Source of the DNA: Timema cristinae
Taxonomy: Eukaryota; Arthropoda; Insecta; Phasmatodea; Timematidae
Reading direction: 5' to 3'
Assembly: GCA_039000515.1 (NCBI GenBank)
Contig: JBCFYV010011172.1
Location: 75,075,250 to 75,139,249, forward strand
DNA: 64,000 nt
Each line of letters opens with the position of its first letter. The first letter of the stretch is position 1. This document shows positions 1-12,258 of this stretch, in pieces. The position numbers and the translations under genes were made by a program. The notes under the pieces are model-generated. The model was given only the letters and a program-made list of their open reading frames with translations, ran no database searches and was not told the origin of the DNA.

Positions 1-249
1 CTCTCGCTTGAAACCCATGTTTTTGTCTTGATTTTAACCGCATTCCTCAAGTTTGGTCTAGGTGCCACATTTAAAACGTAAATTAATAAAATGTTATATC
101 GTTCAGTCAAATTAAACATAATTGGGAAATAATAGGCCTACATGGACATGGAAATCGAGTCTGGGAGATTTGGCTAAGCGGGCTCAAGCTCCATCACTGA
201 GTTATACAATAAGAATACTATATTCGGGATAGTTCGGCACTATCTGCTT

Positions 250-497
250 TCGTGGCCGCATGGTCTGAAGCGTTGCTCTTGCAATAGACCAGACTGCCGA
301 TGACAGGGAGATTGGAGTTTAAATCCTGGTCGGGTATACTGAGGAGAACTTTTACTAAATATTTCACACTCCCTTCACGCAAATACAGATATACGTCCTC
401 TAAATTACACTTCCCTCTTCCGTAACTCATTCGTATATTTAGTACATGTGCGTATAACCTGAACAGATAGTAAGACGTGGTGTTAAAAAAATATCAA
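250..497 (+). mobile_element. SINE-A copy
   Basis: GTGGCCGCATGGTCTGAAGC head, GGAGTTTAAATCCTGG B-box region, tail GCGTATAACCTGAACAGATA and an A run. Confidence 0.8.
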
Positions 498-649
498 CAC
501 TCATACTTTGATGCAGAGTCTGTGATTGGACGTGTGAGTTTATCGGCTCCTGGAACTATAGGTGAGTCGCAGCTATCGGTGCTTGGTCATGTTCATCACA
601 TACTTTGGCTTAAACTGAGTGAATCATGTTCCTGAGAGCGGTAATACTC

Positions 650-780
650 CTTGTTAGCTCAGTGGCAGAGCATTGGCGCGAAGCCAAAGGTGTCAGACTC
701 GAATGTCGTGTGCAGGTGTCATTTTTCAGCAAAAGATGTATCATGTGACGGCTATAACCGTAGCCAAGGTTAGTTTCCAT
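650..780 (+). mobile_element. tRNA-like SINE head (family D)
   Basis: TTAGCTCAGTGGCAGAGC is a good A box; the B box (AGACTCGAATGTC) is decayed. Confidence 0.45.
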
Positions 781-1426
781 CTTCATAATGTAATATGGTA
801 GGTGGCGATTGCCAGGAATGGAGTAACGTTATACATGGCTTTATATGGGTGTGTGGAGGATAGGAGGGTTGCAAGAGAGTAAGACAGAGAAGAGGGGCGG
901 CCAGTCAACATTTGTGCTGGGCGGAAAAACCTTAGCGCTGCCCCTGAGTATAAAGTATGTGTATTGTGTATCCTATCACTTAGTCTGTCTAGATAGGCGC
1001 GTAATATTAGTTCCTGTAGCGGAGTGGTCAGGCAGGTCGAACACAACATTATGGTTTGATTCCACACGTGCAATCAGATATTGAATATGCTTTCATGGGT
1101 TAGTTATTTCATCAATATGATTCAAGGACAATCATCCTAGCTCCATTAAAGTGAAGGGAGGAAGCGCTTAGGTCCCTAGAGGAAGAATAGGTATCAGGAG
1201 GGCCTAAACAAGCAACCTAGGCCCCAAAACACCAACTTTATAAGATGACCCTAAGCTCCTCTATCAGTGACATAGCAAGAAGTGGGAAGGTTACTTTCTC
1301 TTGGTTTATTATTTCCAGAAATTGACCTATCTCGTACATAAACAGGCCACTCAAATTAGTGATCAGTTGTTTGACCTTGTATACTAGAGAGTTTCAAAAT
1401 AAGACTCTAATAAGATAAAATCCGGC

Positions 1427-1770
1427 CCCATGGTGTAGTGGTCAATACAACTGGCTGCGAACCTAGAGATCCCGGGTACGATTCCTGGCTGGTACCTTGG
1501 GTATTTTTCTCTAAAGGGTAATTATCCAAACGGTCACCAGGGGTTGGTAAATTAGGCGAGAGCTAGGTTTAAGACTCCCACTGGCTCACACCTCCATATT
1601 CAATGTCCTCACATCATCTCAGTGTGGGTATATGTAGACAACCTCCGTTGCTGTACCCCGGGCAAACGCTCTTTGCCACCAGAGCGGCGAATATTCTACA
1701 CTCTACATACAGACGACCGAACTGGAATTCATATCCCTTCCAGTCAGTAATGCCATACGCTAAAAAAAAG
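1427..1770 (+). mobile_element. SINE-C copy (about 344 bp)
   Basis: Head CCCCATGGTGTAGTGGTCAA (A box) and GGGTACGATTCCTGGC (B box), then TACCTTGGGTATTTTTCTC, GGTCACCAGGG and GCCACCAGAGCG, ending GCCATACGCTAAAAAAAA. Same order as the 59-kb copy. It is a retroposon, not a functional tRNA gene. Confidence 0.75.
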
Positions 1771-1849
1771 TATATGCATTTTCACTGGCTCTCCACTAAG
1801 CGAGGGCCATCATGTAGTTTAATAACAAAGTTGTATTTATAGTTATTAG

Positions 1850-2165
1850 CTATGCAACTCCATGGTGTGCCCACAATCAAATTATACCGACCGAGCAGTC
1901 ACCACCGTTAGTGATGATAGGGCCAACATTTACGGATAAAGGGTGTCATGTGGTCAGCACAGCGAGTCCTCTTGCTGTCGATCTCAATTTTCTAGACCGG
2001 AGCTGATGCTTATTTATTCAAGTAGCTCCTCCTTTGTCTTCACGAGGTTGAGTCTGATCCCGTTTCAGACCCGCTGCTTCATAGAAAGGTTCTGGAAGTG
2101 CCGGGGATTGAACCCGGGACCTCTGTATCTGTAGCCAGGAACTCTGAACACTAGACCACAACTAC
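1850..2165 (-). mobile_element. tRNA-headed SINE of another family (SINE-E)
   Basis: The - strand begins TTGTGGTCTAGTGTTCAGAG and has CCCGGGTTCAATCCCCGG (B box). A ~250-bp unrelated body follows. It is not a true tRNA: no acceptor pairing was seen. Confidence 0.5.
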
Positions 2166-2744
2166 TATTATAATATCATACTCACATCAGTTGAGCTGAT
2201 AAACCAGGTATCACAACCTCAAGTGTCTACTGGGGCTGTCAAGTAGTGAAAATGAGTAAAAAAAATTTGGGTGGGCGTAAAGAAAATCAATTGACTAACA
2301 TCATTATACCTTATTTATTTTTACTGATCTATGGAGTGAGTTCGTGACATAATAAAGTATGTATGATATGGAAACTATTTTTCAAATTGATAAAACACAA
2401 ATAGAAAAATACAAATAGTAAAATATTGAATGTATCGTTCCCAATTTTTTGGAACATTGATTTGGAGTCGGACACTTGCGCCTTTTCTTTGTCGGCAGAT
2501 ATTACAATCCGTATTTTTATGTAAAACTTTCGATGTTCAAACCATGTTAATTGAATTATCATTTTTACTTTCTTTTGCAAAGAATGAATTGTGATCGTGT
2601 AAACTATATACTTGTAGATAACCGAGCTTAACATCTTATGTTCCTTCGATTTCAAAAATGTTGTATTTAAAATTCCGTCTGTACCTATGGCTACAGCTGA
2701 AATGGTTTTTATGGATTTCGTTCAAACTTTACATTTTGATGTTA

Positions 2745-2965
2745 TACCTCAAAGATAGATCGTAGATAACTGGTACTGATTTTTGAAAAGTTAAAAGATT
2801 CCTAAAAATGTCTATAATGATTTTGTTCAAAATGGATATCTGGGAAGTGACTAACATTATAAATGGCACTGCATAGGCGTATAAACCGAATGAGTGGTTA
2901 AACGCGGTGATAAATATAAATTAAAAAACACTGTATACTTGCTTTTCGTAATCAAATCATTTCGG
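2745..2965 (+). repeat. Dispersed copy of the 53.7-54.9 kb satellite unit
   Basis: GTACTGATTTTTGAAAAGTT, GTCTATAATGATTTTGTTCA, AATGGATATCTGGGAAGTGA and CACTGTATACTTGCTTTTCG in the same order as the satellite. Confidence 0.6.
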
Positions 2966-4770
2966 GGTTGTTTAATACTAACAACAAATTATTGAGAACG
3001 GCCCAAACTATTTAAAAAATGAAAAGGTTTGTACACTCCATTTATCCTGAAAGGTAGCAGCAATTCTTTGATTGGTTATACTATAACCTAAGCTCTCCTT
3101 TTTTTAGTAATCTTAATTTTCATAAAATGAAAACTTTGTGGTTCAAGCGTCTCTATTTATCTAATATTTAAATTTCGCGCGTGCTAATATGTAACGATAC
3201 TAGCACTTAAATATTTAAAGAGTAGCCAGACCTGTATATCATAGATCATAGATCTTGGGGTGAACGGATTGTTCGATTGCGCAGAAGTATTTTATTTTTA
3301 AACACAATATGGCCTAATTAAAACACATCTGCAGAACGTAAGTTTTCGACCCTGAGGTGAACCAGCCCTGTCCAGTTCGCCTGTGCGTGTTCCCCGCTGC
3401 TCAAGGGCAGATCATCAGCTGTGTATTGATTAGGTCGACCCTCAGTTGACTATAGGTTCTAAAATCCCTTCACGTGGGGAGGATGAGTCTTCCTTCACTC
3501 AACCTCCACTAATAATTCAATCCTCCTCTGGGGACCCAACAGTTTGATCGGCTGACACCTTAGCTCAGTGGTTGTTTGTCTATCAGATTCTCAGCTTCGA
3601 GACCTGGCGAGCTCTGGAGATTAATGAGTCATCGATCACTGGTTTGTTTCGATTTTATAAGAATATATTCAGGCCCTGGGACTTAATCGTTGAGTTAATC
3701 TTGGAATAAATATGGTATTTTAGTGATTCATCTAGGGAAATTTACTCACACCGGTGGTCTTAAAGTCTAAGGTTCTAGGTTAGAAATGGGCTGGATTGCT
3801 GGTGGTGTAGAAGGTCTAGTTCTGAACTTTGTCCAGCTAATTTGGGGTAGTTTTACATACGTAATTTACCGCTGTAGTTTCCCCATCATCTCTTCACGTG
3901 AGTGTGGGTGCTATTCCTTTAAATCTGCCACTATCTTCTCTACTCCTTTGATTATAACTTTAAGTATACTTTGTGTTAAATATAAATTGATAATAATTTC
4001 AGATTTTTTAGTAATTTATTTTGGATAAGACTAAGTTGGCATTTTCTAGTCACAAGCACAACATTGTAAAATAAATAAGAATAAATAAATAAAAAGTTAG
4101 TGTTAAGACTTGAATAAACAACTGTTTACAACAAACACAGGACTTTTGTATAAATAGCGGTAAAAATTTATAATCCTCAGTTCAAATAAAATCCAACAAA
4201 AAACACAGCATATCTTTCCGTGGATTTGCGGGAGTTTAGAAAAAAAGAGAGTATTTTCCTAACAATGCACCAGAACAGCTTTACTACAGAAAAATAAGAT
4301 CTACTTTCGTTTTGCTTAGAGGTTCATTCATCGCACAAGATAGTTATTACAAATTCCTCACAGTACGTCCTACTTAAGCTAGTTTGTAAGTCGTGTTGGC
4401 TGACTTTGAAAAAATCAATTGGGAGTTTGTGATATTTGAAAAAAGCCCTATGTATACATTTTAACGAAAAGATTTCATTTTACATTTCACACATAATACA
4501 TTATCTAAATTTAATATATATATTATATATATATATAATGTTAAAAAACTGTTAGAAATCACTTTTCTTTGCAAGTAAACATATCTTTTATATGACTCAC
4601 CTTTTAGAATATAAGTAGGTTAGAAAACACTTTGTTTGGATTTCACATTTCTGTTGGCAAGTAAACTCCACCACCCCAATCTCCTATTCTGACTTCCATC
4701 TATTAGAAAATCGAAGTTCACAAACACGTCTTGTTCTCAAGGACTTCAACCCTTACAGTTGGATTCCATG
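2966..4770. other. No gene recognised
   Basis: AT-rich, with stretches of SINE-like debris (3550-3780). The open frame 3786-4028 has no recognisable motif. TA-rich tract at 4515-4540. Confidence 0.5.
3555..3640 (+). mobile_element. tRNA-like SINE head (family D), decayed
   Basis: GACACCTTAGCTCAGTGG head, with TTCGAGACCTGGC in place of the B box. Confidence 0.4.
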
Positions 4771-4774
4771 CGAT

Positions 4775-5285
4775 CTCCGGACCCCTCAGTTGTTCCAATG
4801 GATTCAAGCTAGGGGAAACTAGTCCCTCAATATGGTTCACAAGGACTCTCAAGCCCTAAGTGTTCACAAGGACTTCAGGTCCTCAAGATTGGTTCACAAG
4901 GACTCCAGCCCCAAGGTTGGTTCACAATGACTCCAGGCCCTCAATAATTTGGTTCACAATGCTCTCAGGCCTCGAACCGGTCACAAGGACTTCAGGCCTC
5001 AAGGCTGTTTCACAAGGACTCCAGGCACCAAGACAGGTTCACAATGGACTCTCAGGCCCCAATACGGTTCACGAGGATTTTAAGCCCTCAATACTGGTTC
5101 ACAAGGACTCTCAGGCCCCCAAGCCTGTTTCACAAGGAATCCCAGGCCCTAAAGACAGTTTCACAAGGACTATAAGGCCCCAAGCCGATTCACGAGGATT
5201 ATCAAGCCCTCAATACCGGTACACAAGGACTCTCAAACCTGTAAGCCAAATTCACAGGAAGTCTCAGTTCCACAAGCCTTATACA
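4775..5285 (+). repeat. Minisatellite, unit about 29-31 bp
   Basis: Around 17 diverged copies of GGTTCACAAGGACTCTCAGG+CCCCAAG. The 156-codon frame across it is a by-product of the near-multiple-of-three unit. Confidence 0.85.
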
Positions 5286-5599
5286 TTATGTAAGCTTTGG
5301 ACTATATTCAAAGTAATATATAGTTTGTAGTTTGGATATGAACTAGAATTGCAGGTCTTAGTCTACGTGAAAACAAGGATCCAGTGTACAGATATAATAG
5401 TAGGGTGGTCACAAAACTATATATAGTATCCTTTAGCATACTCGATTCTGACGTTTTAAAATGAGTACAGTATCAACAAGGCATGCTGATACAGCATTCC
5501 CAATGAGGTACCTATCTATAGGAGATTGCTAGTACAACTTTATTAAAAATATAAATACCATTACTACTATTACCCACACCACTCACCTCTCTGGTCGAA

Positions 5600-5752
5600 T
5601 GTTCTAAATTAGGAGTGGAAAACCATTTAGTAAAAACACCCTTTAGTACACCCGACTGGCATTTGAGCCCCTATCTCCCTGTTATCGGCAGTGTTGTCTA
5701 TTGCAAGAGTGACACCTTAGACCATGTGGCCACTGACGCATTTTTTTTAATC
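5600..5752 (-). mobile_element. SINE-A head and part of body
   Basis: The complement shows ATGGTCTAAGGTGTCACTCT, GGGAGATAGGGGCTCAAATG and GTCGGGTGTACTAAAGGG. Confidence 0.65.
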
Positions 5753-5799
5753 CACAGCGTTTTACTATCAACCATACTTTTCACATTTTAATTACGTTA

Positions 5800-5962
5800 G
5801 TGGAAGGGATGAAGATGGTAAAATTATTTGGAAATATACCCACATTTGCGTGGAGATAAGGAGGGGGATATTTAGGAAATTCAACTTTAGTACATTCAGC
5901 CGGGATTCGAACCCTAACCTTCCCGTCCCTAGCAAACCACAGCTGATGAGTCTGACCTTAGT
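5800..5962 (-). mobile_element. SINE-A copy, 3'-truncated
   Basis: GGATTCGAACCCTAACC (inverted B box) and CCCACATTTGCGTGGAGATA (inverted body). Confidence 0.7.
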
Positions 5963-6599
5963 TTATCTAATCCACTAATGTGAATCTATAATAATTATTT
6001 AATGCTATATATTTTAATAAATAAATGTACATCACAACTAAAATATTTTATAACTTACATTTTTACAAATATGTACGGTATGTTGGCCAGCAAAATCCTT
6101 GAAGCGGTATTTTTTTAATTATATACATAAACATACACAATTAAGTATTTTAGCTGATAGGAAAGTATAGCATTGTTTAAAATGTTTCTAGGTTTTTTTT
6201 ATTATACAACATTATAAACAAACCAAAATTAAATATCATTCGTCCATTACATTCTCATTCCTGGCCAGGACACACTGTGAGGGCGAAGAATTAAGAAAAT
6301 ACTGACAACAATAATTATTATTTTTACTGTCGCCAAGTCACAGTGAAAAGAGTGCTTGCTAGTAGATGTTGTCTGAAGAGGGAAGTTTATATTTGTTAGC
6401 AACTGTCAATCAATTATATCATTACTATACCTGCCTTTTACCCTGCAAAACAATACAACTAGCTAAAAAAGGGAGATTTGAAACACTCATATAAACAGTA
6501 AAATGGTCACTGCATTCTTGCTTTGAAAAAAAAAAAAAAAGCTTTATATTAAACTATTATTACTTTTTTTTGTGCTCGTATATGACTGCGAGCTGGATA

Positions 6600-6704
6600 G
6601 TGATATCTAAAAGTGTTGCATACAAGCGGGCCGGTCAGATATGTCTCACGGTCCAGATGCGGCCCTTGGGCCGTGAGTTTGCGAACCCTGGCTTAAAGTG
6701 CTAC
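6600..6704 (-). mobile_element. hAT-like terminus, single end
   Basis: Read on the - strand it begins CAGGGTTCGCAAACTCACGG, then GGGCCGCATCTGG, a hAT-style end. The partner end was not found, so it is a fragment. Confidence 0.4.
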
Positions 6705-6789
6705 TCTCACAGTAGAATGAACTATCAATGACGAGGATAGCGGGGTTGGGATCCCTGTTGGATGTATAAAGTGTTAGTTTCATAAATGG

Positions 6790-6920
6790 TTTGAAACCCT
6801 CCAGCCAAGCAAATACGGGTACATTTCCTCTCAAATTCTACCTTACAAATTCTTACTCCATTAGCGTAATTTATGTATGCGTAAAATGCGAACGGATATC
6901 AATACGTGGTGAAAATAAAT
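6790..6920 (+). mobile_element. SINE-A 3' part
   Basis: AAATACGGGTACATTTCCTC, ATTCTACCTTACAAATTCTT, CCATTAGCGTAATT and a decayed tail. Confidence 0.6.
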
Positions 6921-7424
6921 AATTATGCATTGAAAGTTATCATCACAATACTAAGAGGCTAGTGTACCCCATGACGGCAACCCTTTTAACTAAACATCCA
7001 AACAACCAACCCATATAAGAGGACAAACACATCCTTCAATAGCACATTCATTTAAGTACCAGAACATGATATTTTACGAAAGCCATTTGGTCGATCTCCC
7101 TGACCACTTGTGTCACTTGACATGTCCTGAAAACCGTCTCACCATATAAGTACCTCAAAGCAAATCTTTAGATATTACAAATCATGCAAACCAAATACTG
7201 TAATCAAGTTGTTAATTCTCTCTCTCTCTTCCCCCCCCCCTCCTCCCAGTATTGTCTTGAACAGAACAAGTTTGGTTAGAAAACGTTGTTTGTTTGTACG
7301 CCCATTTAAAAATCATGAATTAAGTCATGATCACATTTCTTTTGATTCTTGAGTTTTGAGTCCTGCAGAACAAATGTGGCGTGCTCAGGAACACACTGGC
7401 CTCATGATGTGGTCATAAAGGCCA

Positions 7425-8220
7425 AGTATACTGGTAAGAGCCTCATGTAAGAGGTGAGACCTTCATATAAAAACTACTGGTAAGACTATGATGTAAGATT
7501 CACTGGTAATGCCCTAATACAAGCGCTACTGGTAAGTATCATGTAAGTCACTGGTAATGCCCTAATACAAGAGATACTGGTATTATGTAAGAGTCACTGG
7601 TAATGCCCTAATACAAGAGCGACTGGTAAGTATAATGTAAGAGTCACTGGTAATGCCCTAATACAAGAGTTACTGGTAAGTATCATGTAAGAGTCACTGG
7701 TAATGCCCTAATACAAGAGCTACTGGTAAGTATCATGTAAGAGTGACTGGTAAGACTCTCATATAATAAAGAGCTGCTGATAAGTTTCTCATGTAAGAGT
7801 GATTGGTAATACCCTAATATAAGAGCTACAGTAGACTATCATGTAATAATGACTGATAATACCTAATATAAAAGTACTGTAAGTCTCATGTAAGAATGAC
7901 TGGTAATATCCTCATATAAGAGTTACTGGTAAGTCTATAATGTAAGATTAACTGGTAATGCCCTTATGTAAGTGCTAATGATAAGTTTCTCATGTAAGAG
8001 TAATTGGCAAGACTCGCATGTAAGATTAGCCTTATGTGAGTGCTAATGTTAAGACTTTCATGTAAGAGTAACTGGTAATACCACCTTCATGTAAGTGCTA
8101 ATGGTAAGACTTTCATGTAAGAGTTACTGTTAATACCCTCACATAAGTGCTAATGGTGATACCTTTATTTAAGAACTACTGGTAAGATCCTCTTGTAAGG
8201 GCTATTTGTAAGATCTGATG
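7425..8220 (+). repeat. Minisatellite, ~25-bp unit in a 50-bp dimer
   Basis: Alternating GTAAGAGTCACTGGTAATGC and CAAGAGCTACTGGTAAGTAT units; cleanest at 7540-7740 and decaying to 8220. It abuts the 8.2-kb Harbinger remnant. Confidence 0.85.
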
Positions 8221-8223
8221 CTA

Positions 8224-9131
8224 AAGCCCGTATCACACGACACTAGCTCGTACTTGAAATCCAGTGTGCTAGCTAGCACTAGCTAGCACGTCATCATCTA
8301 GCGTCATGTGAATCAGAAAAAGTATACTGGTTCTGCCACTTGGTACTGGCTATCATACTAGTTGTAAGGATAGAACACGTGCTATTTTCGTACTAGTTTC
8401 GACACTAGTATGTGTAATTCAACCAATCAATTCGCGCTGAGACTGTTGTGTAGAGAAATGGTATAATGGTATAGTGGTATAGTCATCAGATGTGATTTTG
8501 TTGTTGGCAGAAAATTATTCTAAACATCCTTGTTTATATAATACCAAATTGGCACAGTATGAAAATATATTTAATATATAAGTTTAAATAAAAACATGTC
8601 ATCCAAAAACGATAAACTGTGTTCCAGACCCAATTTTAATCTAAATAAACTTGATAGCATGTCTACCTTGGGTGTTTTTTTTAAGCATATTAACTATGCG
8701 TAGGCCAAAAAAGAACATTTGTGTATCAAGGATACTATACTTGGACATCACATTGTAAATAAATCAATACAAATTTAGGGAGATACTAAACATTTGTGTC
8801 ACCCCGAATGCATATTACATAAGCTCCGAATGGATCATATTTAGCATCCTGCGACCATTATTTCGTCTTTTCAGCCAGTCCCGTGTCCATATTCTTTTTC
8901 CTACGCTCCCTCTCATAATTTTCAATATCATTATTAATAATTAATGCAGCTCTGCACCCAAAATTAATCTCTGACGTTCGATAAATATTTGCACTAGAAC
9001 CTAGTACCAAACTAGCAGCGTGTGAATACTCTAGTCCCGTTTCTATTGTACTAGCTAGTATACATATATCTAGGCGCTCGCTAGCACACTTGGTTTCTAG
9101 TACAAGCAAGTGTCGGGTGATAGTAGCTTAG
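8224..9131. mobile_element. PIF/Harbinger-type DNA transposon remnant with inverted termini
   Basis: Imperfect terminal inverted repeats of about 50 bp: left ATCACACGACACTAGCTCGT and the right complement ATCACCCGACACTTGCTTGT, both followed by AGTGTGCTAGC. The length is about 905 bp. The interior keeps a transposase N-terminus fragment on the - strand. The target-site duplication is not clear. Confidence 0.6.
8816..9109 (-). pseudogene. PIF/Harbinger nuclease N-terminal fragment, frameshifted
   Basis: One frame gives CRAALIINNDIENYERERRKK. At the RRKK the reading must shift to give KRIWTRDWLKRRNNGRRML, then a stop at 8818-8816. The W-T-R-x-W-L pattern after a basic stretch is typical of the N-terminus of HARBI1/PIF-like nucleases. 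No catalytic part remains. Confidence 0.6.
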
Positions 9132-10742
9132 GAGCGGTTGTCTAGGCCATGTGTTTGTTAGCCAACTGTTAAAACAGATCGATAGCAGGAAAGACATGTC
9201 TCTCTACTGTCTGAACGTGTGAGTCCATGTAGTGCGAGTATAGAGTTTCCAGGGCAATTGAAGTCACAAGTGGTTATAATAAAGGGAAATTAGAGAAACT
9301 TTCCATCAACACTGACAGTAGGCTGGCTATTACTACGATAAGCCATATAACTTAAGGGAATAGTATGAAGAGGGCTCTTTTGCTGAAAATTCACATAATT
9401 TTTCGAAATAATAACAATTAGCCACGATGTGATAAAAACTACGCATGGTTGCTCATAGTCAAACACACTAGCCACGAGAAGCTCTCACATAGTTGTTTGT
9501 GCACAGTATGTATGATGATAAGTGAGAATAATTCACACCAGTGGGTATGCGGACTGAATTCCAGGCTCATACAGTCTGGTTTGTTGTTGATGAAGAGGTC
9601 GGGTTTGAGTTCCAGTCAGGGGTACTAAGACTTGAAGGTGGTTTTCGGTTTCCTATTCTTTCTCGACGAAAATTTGGGTGGACTTATCCTGAATTAGACC
9701 TTCTCCTTCCATAAACCATAAGCGTAAATATTTTGATATCTTGGATGGGTAGTAAGATTAAGAGAACACAGCATTTTTTAAAACTACGAACCAATCACCG
9801 TTTGCCTGCTCTCATAGGACTTGGAAACTAAATGTTAACCTCACCGGGGAATTAACTCAAACTCTATTGAAAGTGCATGATTACACCTGAAGGTCAATGA
9901 CCCCTACATCCTGCGATGATATCTGGATCTGATTTATGCTGATCTCTTGTGCTGTAGTTATCCGTAATCTTGCCACTAGCCCCCGCGATCTTATAGATAC
10001 CACCCGTCCACCTAATGTGTTATACAAGTTCAGTTGAGCTAATCTCAAGGCGTCACACATCTCTGGAATCCAAGTCGCTTTATTACCACGTTAGTACGCG
10101 GACAAGTTATTAGAGAGCTCTGTGGATCGGACGGAAGAGGGATCGTAGGGAAGGATTAAAAAAAAAAAAAAGCTGTCTTTGTCGTCAGCTAAACCTTATT
10201 TTGATTGATATGAAATGACTCGTATTTACTTTATTTAGGTAGCAAATAAATTAAATTACATAAAATAAACAAAGTATCTAAAATAAGAAAACCCATATAC
10301 TACCCTAAGAAATAAGTACATCGCTTTATTATACAGTAGTAGTGGAACTATATTTGTTTATGAGGAGAAAGGGGGGGGGGGGGAGGAAGGAGGAAGGAAG
10401 CAAGTACAAAATAAATGTTTTAGGAACTTTCTACCTTCCTCTTCTGCTGTTAATTTTAGAGAATTTAATGGTTTTAGAAGATAAAGTGATCTTCGTTTGG
10501 AGGTTTTTGAAAATTATAATTTTATAACTACTTTTCAAAATAGTTTTTTCCTATTGTTTTTAATTTTGGATACTCATAGAAACTATTTGAAGTATTCCTC
10601 ATTTTGGTATGTCTGTGTCCTAATTTTCATTATAAACTTCTTCCAGTTCCCTCTTAGCACTTTCACTGCGTTGTCTGGCCTTTTTTTTGAATTTGAGACA
10701 ACATTCGCTCACCTTTTTGCTAATACGTTTTTTCAAGCAAAG
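9132..10742. other. No gene recognised
   Basis: One SINE-A at 9545-9765, a poly-A run (10158-10171) and a purine-rich poly-G block (10369-10400). Small open frames here show no family motif. Confidence 0.5.
9545..9765 (+). mobile_element. SINE-A copy, diverged
   Basis: GTCGGGTTTGAGTTCCAGTC (B box), the body and TGGATGGGTAGTAAGATTAA tail. Confidence 0.65.
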
Positions 10743-12258
10743 TCATAGCGATGCAATGTTTTGGTTTACAGGGATCCCAAGCTTTTTTAAAACATGATAT
10801 CTTGTAACATTCCCTTTAATAAAGGATAATATGGCATCATAAACCCCAAATTGCATGGTTTTAAGCCTAACGAAAACAGTTTTGAGTAACTGAGACCAAA
10901 TGACCCCGTTCACGGGCTCATTTTGGATTTGGCTTTGCCATGTAAGCACTTTGCTAGAAGTGTAGGATTTGCCAGATCTTTGAAAATCGGCTTTATTTAT
11001 GTCATAATTGCCTCTGTAATGTGCTAGTGTTCATCATGGTTGTATGGTTCTTTATTAACCACTGTTTTTTGGTACACCAACTCACTTCACGATTTTTAGA
11101 AAGCTCATGTTGAGGCTTTTTATTTGTTGATAGCAAGTGAAAATATTCAGCTCAAACTGCCTTTTTCATGTTCTCAAGATTTCCAGGGTTTCTACTAGTT
11201 GCTAAGCCATAATATTTCTGAATAGCCAAAATCCTATCATCTGTGAGGTGATTTCTTCCAGCAATTGTCTCTACATCAGCAAAAACTTTCTTCTCTGTAT
11301 TTAATTTTAGTTTGCGAAGACGAGTTTCCATACGCTTTTGCACGCGGCCTACATATGGCCTATCTTCTACCACTCTACTGAGGACAATGGAATCCTTACC
11401 CCTCAAGTAATATTTATACTTTCCATTATACAAAGTATTATATCTTCTAAACATTTCTTTAGCTCTCTGTACTTGCATTGCTCCACTGGTCCAACTAAAA
11501 TTGTCTGTACATCTGTCTCCATGGACGCCCTTGACCTTTTCTTTACATGTACAGTACTTACTAAGTATCGACACATCCAGAACACAATCAGTATCCACAC
11601 TAGTCACTGTCACTACGCCAATATTGGATGTATGGACGCTTTTCTTCCAGATTTCATTCATTGCAATATTCAACTCTTGATTATCGTCATTTGTCTTCAC
11701 TGCGTCTTCTACAGCCTCCTTCATAGAATCAGAACTAATAGGTTTTGCTGCCGAACCTATAATGCCATAATATGGTGAGAATTTGGTTGGAGGCTTATGG
11801 AGATTTAGAATAGAGCACAATATTACACCTGAAGTTTGCCCCTTCCATATTGTACGCAACGCATACACTAGCATTGTGTTTATATCATACAACTTGGTTC
11901 CCTCTACTTTCTGAGAGTTTGTGAAGTTATCTTGCAAGCTGCAATATGTACAGTATAATTGACAATTTGGGGCTAGCCCTGATTTACTATTTATATCGAA
12001 AGTAAGTTCCTTAACACAGAACTTACAAGCAGATATTAATAATAATTCACGGACAAAAGCTTGTAAATCAATTATATCATTAACATTTGTGTCTCCAGAA
12101 TACTCACTGTAAGTCACTGAAACGTCACCAATCTTTTTCTTTGGTGCACTTGAAGAACTAGTTCCAATACCTGTAGGTATAGGCTAATTTTGAACAAAAT
12201 AGTATTTAGGATTTCCTACATTCTTTCTCTTTTTAAACATACCCTTCCTCTTTGTCAT
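10743..12258 (-). pseudogene. Mutator-like (MULE-type) transposase, nearly full-length but broken
   Basis: The frame opens at ATG 12258 (MTKRKGMFKKRKN) and is interrupted by TAG at 12186-12184, then is open from there to TGA at 11154-11152, where family members keep a Trp (KKAV followed by stop). It continues in the same frame (SKNREVSWCTKKQW) to about 11006, and after a frameshift resumes at 10949-10743 (GVIWSQLLKTVF). The core shows VVTVTSVDTDCVLDVSILSK, the Cys-rich KYCTCKEK and GAMQVQRAKEMFRR, which I recognise from arthropod Mutator-like transposase domain proteins. So two stops and at least one frameshift. No clear terminal inverted repeats were identified by eye. Inferred to be inactive. 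Confidence 0.75.

Larger units (their letters stand above)
5963..7420. other. No gene recognised
   Basis: AT-rich, containing the hAT-like end (6600-6704), a SINE-A 3' part and a pyrimidine run at 7217-7248 (CTCTCTCT then poly-C). Confidence 0.5.

Noticed and set aside
1427..1500. tRNA gene
   Set aside because: A and B boxes are present but there is no acceptor-stem pairing, and the sequence continues into a repeated SINE body; the same holds for the other tRNA-like heads (50474, 59240, 60983).
2329..2655. 108-codon frame on the - strand
   Set aside because: AT-rich composition and no domain; typical of random frames in this region.
11338..11778. 146-codon frame on the + strand
   Set aside because: Antisense shadow of the Mutator-like transposase.
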